Positions 5,859 through 6,894 of a stretch of 6,894 bases of DNA are shown here, piece by piece. The notes beneath the pieces are model-generated. The model did no database searches. It had not been told where the DNA came from and saw only the letters and a program-made list of their open reading frames with translations. Position 1 is the stretch's first letter. Every line of letters starts with the position of its first letter. Source of the DNA: an uncultured Selenomonadaceae bacterium (lineage in GTDB: Bacteria > Bacillota > Negativicutes > Selenomonadales > Selenomonadaceae); NCBI GenBank assembly GCA_905236325.1, contig CAJOPJ010000161.1, positions 1 through 6,894 of the forward strand. The letters run 5' to 3'. The position numbers were made by a program, and so were the translations under genes.

Positions 5859-6223
5859 TGAATTTATCCAACCTTGCGCACACTTGGATTTTTGATTTGG
5901 ACGGCACGCTTGTTGTACATAATGGTTACAAATTTGGCGGTGATATTTTGTTGGACGGCGTGAAAGATTTTTTTGATAAAATTCCGGCTGAAGATTTTAT
6001 TTTGATTTTGACTGCCAGGAAGTCTGAATATAAAACTGAAACTGTGGAATTTTTAAAATCTGTCGGTTTGCGATATGACAAAATTATTTTCGACTTGCCA
6101 AATGGCGAAAGAATTTTAATCAATGACAAAAAGCCGGAAGGACTTTTGACAAGCCATTCAGTAAATTTAAATCGCGATGCCGGACTTGTTGAAGTTGATT
6201 TTGTAATTGAGGATAATTTGTAG
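5858..6223 (+). CDS. Small HAD-superfamily phosphatase-like protein
   Basis: The protein has 121 residues with the HAD core. FDLDGTL at 12-18 gives the nucleophile D13 and acid/base D15; LTARK at 51-55 gives T52 of motif II; LINDKKP at 87-93 gives D90 and the lysines of motifs III/IV. It resembles the short HAD proteins often found in polysaccharide loci, which probably dephosphorylate a sugar phosphate. There are no cysteines, so it is not the zinc-binding GmhB type. The start is ATG 5858, which overlaps the fusion gene's stop as TGATG; the GTG at 5855 would add one Met only. GGAAGGAAG at 5838-5846 is a plausible but rather distant ribosome binding site, so coupling to the fusion gene is likely. 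The context suggests it supplies a phosphatase step missing from the fusion enzyme. The substrate is inferred, not shown. Confidence 0.82.
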   Translation: MNLSNLAHTWIFDLDGTLVVHNGYKFGGDILLDGVKDFFDKIPAEDFILILTARKSEYKTETVEFLKSVGLRYDKIIFDLPNGERILINDKKPEGLLTSHSVNLNRDAGLVEVDFVIEDNL

Positions 6224-6226
6224 GAG
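6223..6226 (+). promoter_or_regulatory. Ribosome binding site for the TTG start at 6236
   Basis: GGAG overlaps the HAD stop codon and lies 9 bases before TTG 6236. The arrangement (GGAG-type site on the previous stop, T-rich spacer, then TTG-CC) closely resembles that at 2307-2323 before the paralogue. Confidence 0.6.
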
Positions 6227-6235
6227 TGATTTTAC

Positions 6236-6894
6236 TTGCCTGACAAAAAATATTTATTTCTGCCGGAACTGCCGAAAGACAGCGCATTGGCTGAAAAAGT
6301 CATTGAAAAATTTTTCCAAAAAGGCTTTATGACAAATTCCGGACTTTGCATTTTGATTGAGCCGAGTGAGGACGCAAATAATTTTATCAATTACAATCTC
6401 AGGAAAAATTTTTTTCAGTCGTGCAATTTAATTTGTCTTCCAAAAAATTCTATAAATGCTGAACAAATTGTCAGTCAAGTTAACTCGCTGATTGTTACAA
6501 ATTCACAATCTGAATTACCTTACATTGACGCGGCGAAAAAATTTTATCGCGAAATTTTTCATGCTGATGACTTTTTGTTTACTGAACTTCAGCCAAATCC
6601 GCAAGTTCAAAACGTTCAACAAAGTTTTGAAAATTATTTCCTGCGCAGGTATCCTCCGCAAGATTGGGAATATTTTTTGTTCCACGAAGGCATGGGCGAA
6701 TCAATTGCAGTTTTTTACTGGATGGCTGAACATAAAAAATTTTCCAACAAAAAAATCTTGATGATTTGCACAAACAAAATGCGTGGCGACTTGATGGCAA
6801 TTTCGCCATACATTGACGCAGTTGAATTGATTGACAATCATTCTTTCGATTGGATTTCAATTTTTGCAGCTGAAAAATACAACATTAAGCGTTC
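6236..6894 (+). CDS. Second glycosyltransferase-like protein, paralogue of 2321-3730 (partial, 5' end)
   Basis: An open frame from TTG 6236 runs through the right edge without a stop, giving 219 residues of a longer protein. It aligns with the protein at 2321-3730 from its first residue. The starts match as MPDKKYLF and MPKNYLF, then KVIEKFFQKGFMT and KVIAEFWRAAFMT. The best block is YPPQDWEYFLFHEGMGES at 139-156 against FPPTEWQYFLVQTGMGDA, followed by KKFSNKKIL and SPYIDAVELID against KKFTDKKIL and SPYLDSVQKID. The nucleotide-sugar-binding half lies beyond the window. Between about 105 and 140 it lacks the poly-Gly insertion of its paralogue and contains no long G or C run. It follows the HAD gene by 12 bases and is probably in the same transcript. 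A transferase role is inferred through the paralogue. Confidence 0.8.
   Translation, partial: MPDKKYLFLPELPKDSALAEKVIEKFFQKGFMTNSGLCILIEPSEDANNFINYNLRKNFFQSCNLICLPKNSINAEQIVSQVNSLIVTNSQSELPYIDAAKKFYREIFHADDFLFTELQPNPQVQNVQQSFENYFLRRYPPQDWEYFLFHEGMGESIAVFYWMAEHKKFSNKKILMICTNKMRGDLMAISPYIDAVELIDNHSFDWISIFAAEKYNIKR

Noticed and set aside
6492..6761. Open frame of 89 codons on the + strand near the right end
   Set aside because: It overlaps the glycosyltransferase-like paralogue in another frame. That frame is clearly the real one because it aligns with the protein at 2321-3730 throughout.

Overview
The window is about 6.9 kb of AT-rich DNA in which every credible gene lies on the + strand and is packed tightly (gaps of 7-27 bases, or overlapping start and stop codons). 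The RseP sequence, the low GC and the strong Gram-positive-type ribosome binding sites suggest a member of the Negativicutes (Selenomonas-like Firmicutes with an outer membrane). This is a judgement from recalled protein similarity; no search was run.

Layout. Positions 3-143 hold the end of an unrecognised gene. Positions 162-467 hold a small coiled-coil plus membrane-anchor protein, interrupted by an in-frame TAG followed at once by ATG. Next come rseP (495-1532, site-2 intramembrane metalloprotease) and, overlapping it by ATGA, a TtcA-like tRNA thiolation enzyme (1529-2308). From 2321 to the right edge is a glycan-type cluster: a glycosyltransferase-like protein (2321-3730), a three-domain enzyme joining a nucleotidyltransferase, an APH-type kinase and a KpsF-like SIS sugar-phosphate isomerase (3738-5858), a small HAD phosphatase-like protein (5858-6223), and the first 219 codons of a second glycosyltransferase-like protein (6236-6894, cut by the window end) that is a clear paralogue of the first.

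How the genes may work together. Isomerase, kinase, phosphatase and nucleotidyltransferase are the enzyme classes used to make a nucleotide-activated sugar such as NDP-heptose or CMP-Kdo-like compounds. Three of the four are fused in one polypeptide and the fourth follows with an overlapping start. The flanking paralogues are candidates for transferring the product to a surface glycan (LPS, capsule or flagellin). The exact sugar cannot be read from the sequence.

The most striking signal is a pair of 24-base elements, one inside the first glycosyltransferase-like gene and one inside the fusion gene. Each contains a run of ten G:C pairs, and they match at 23 of 24 positions when one is reverse-complemented. 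Both runs are currently in frame, and a gain or loss of one base in either leads to an early stop codon. This is the architecture of a phase-variable (slipped-strand) contingency locus, here built from what looks like a shared, inserted repeat.
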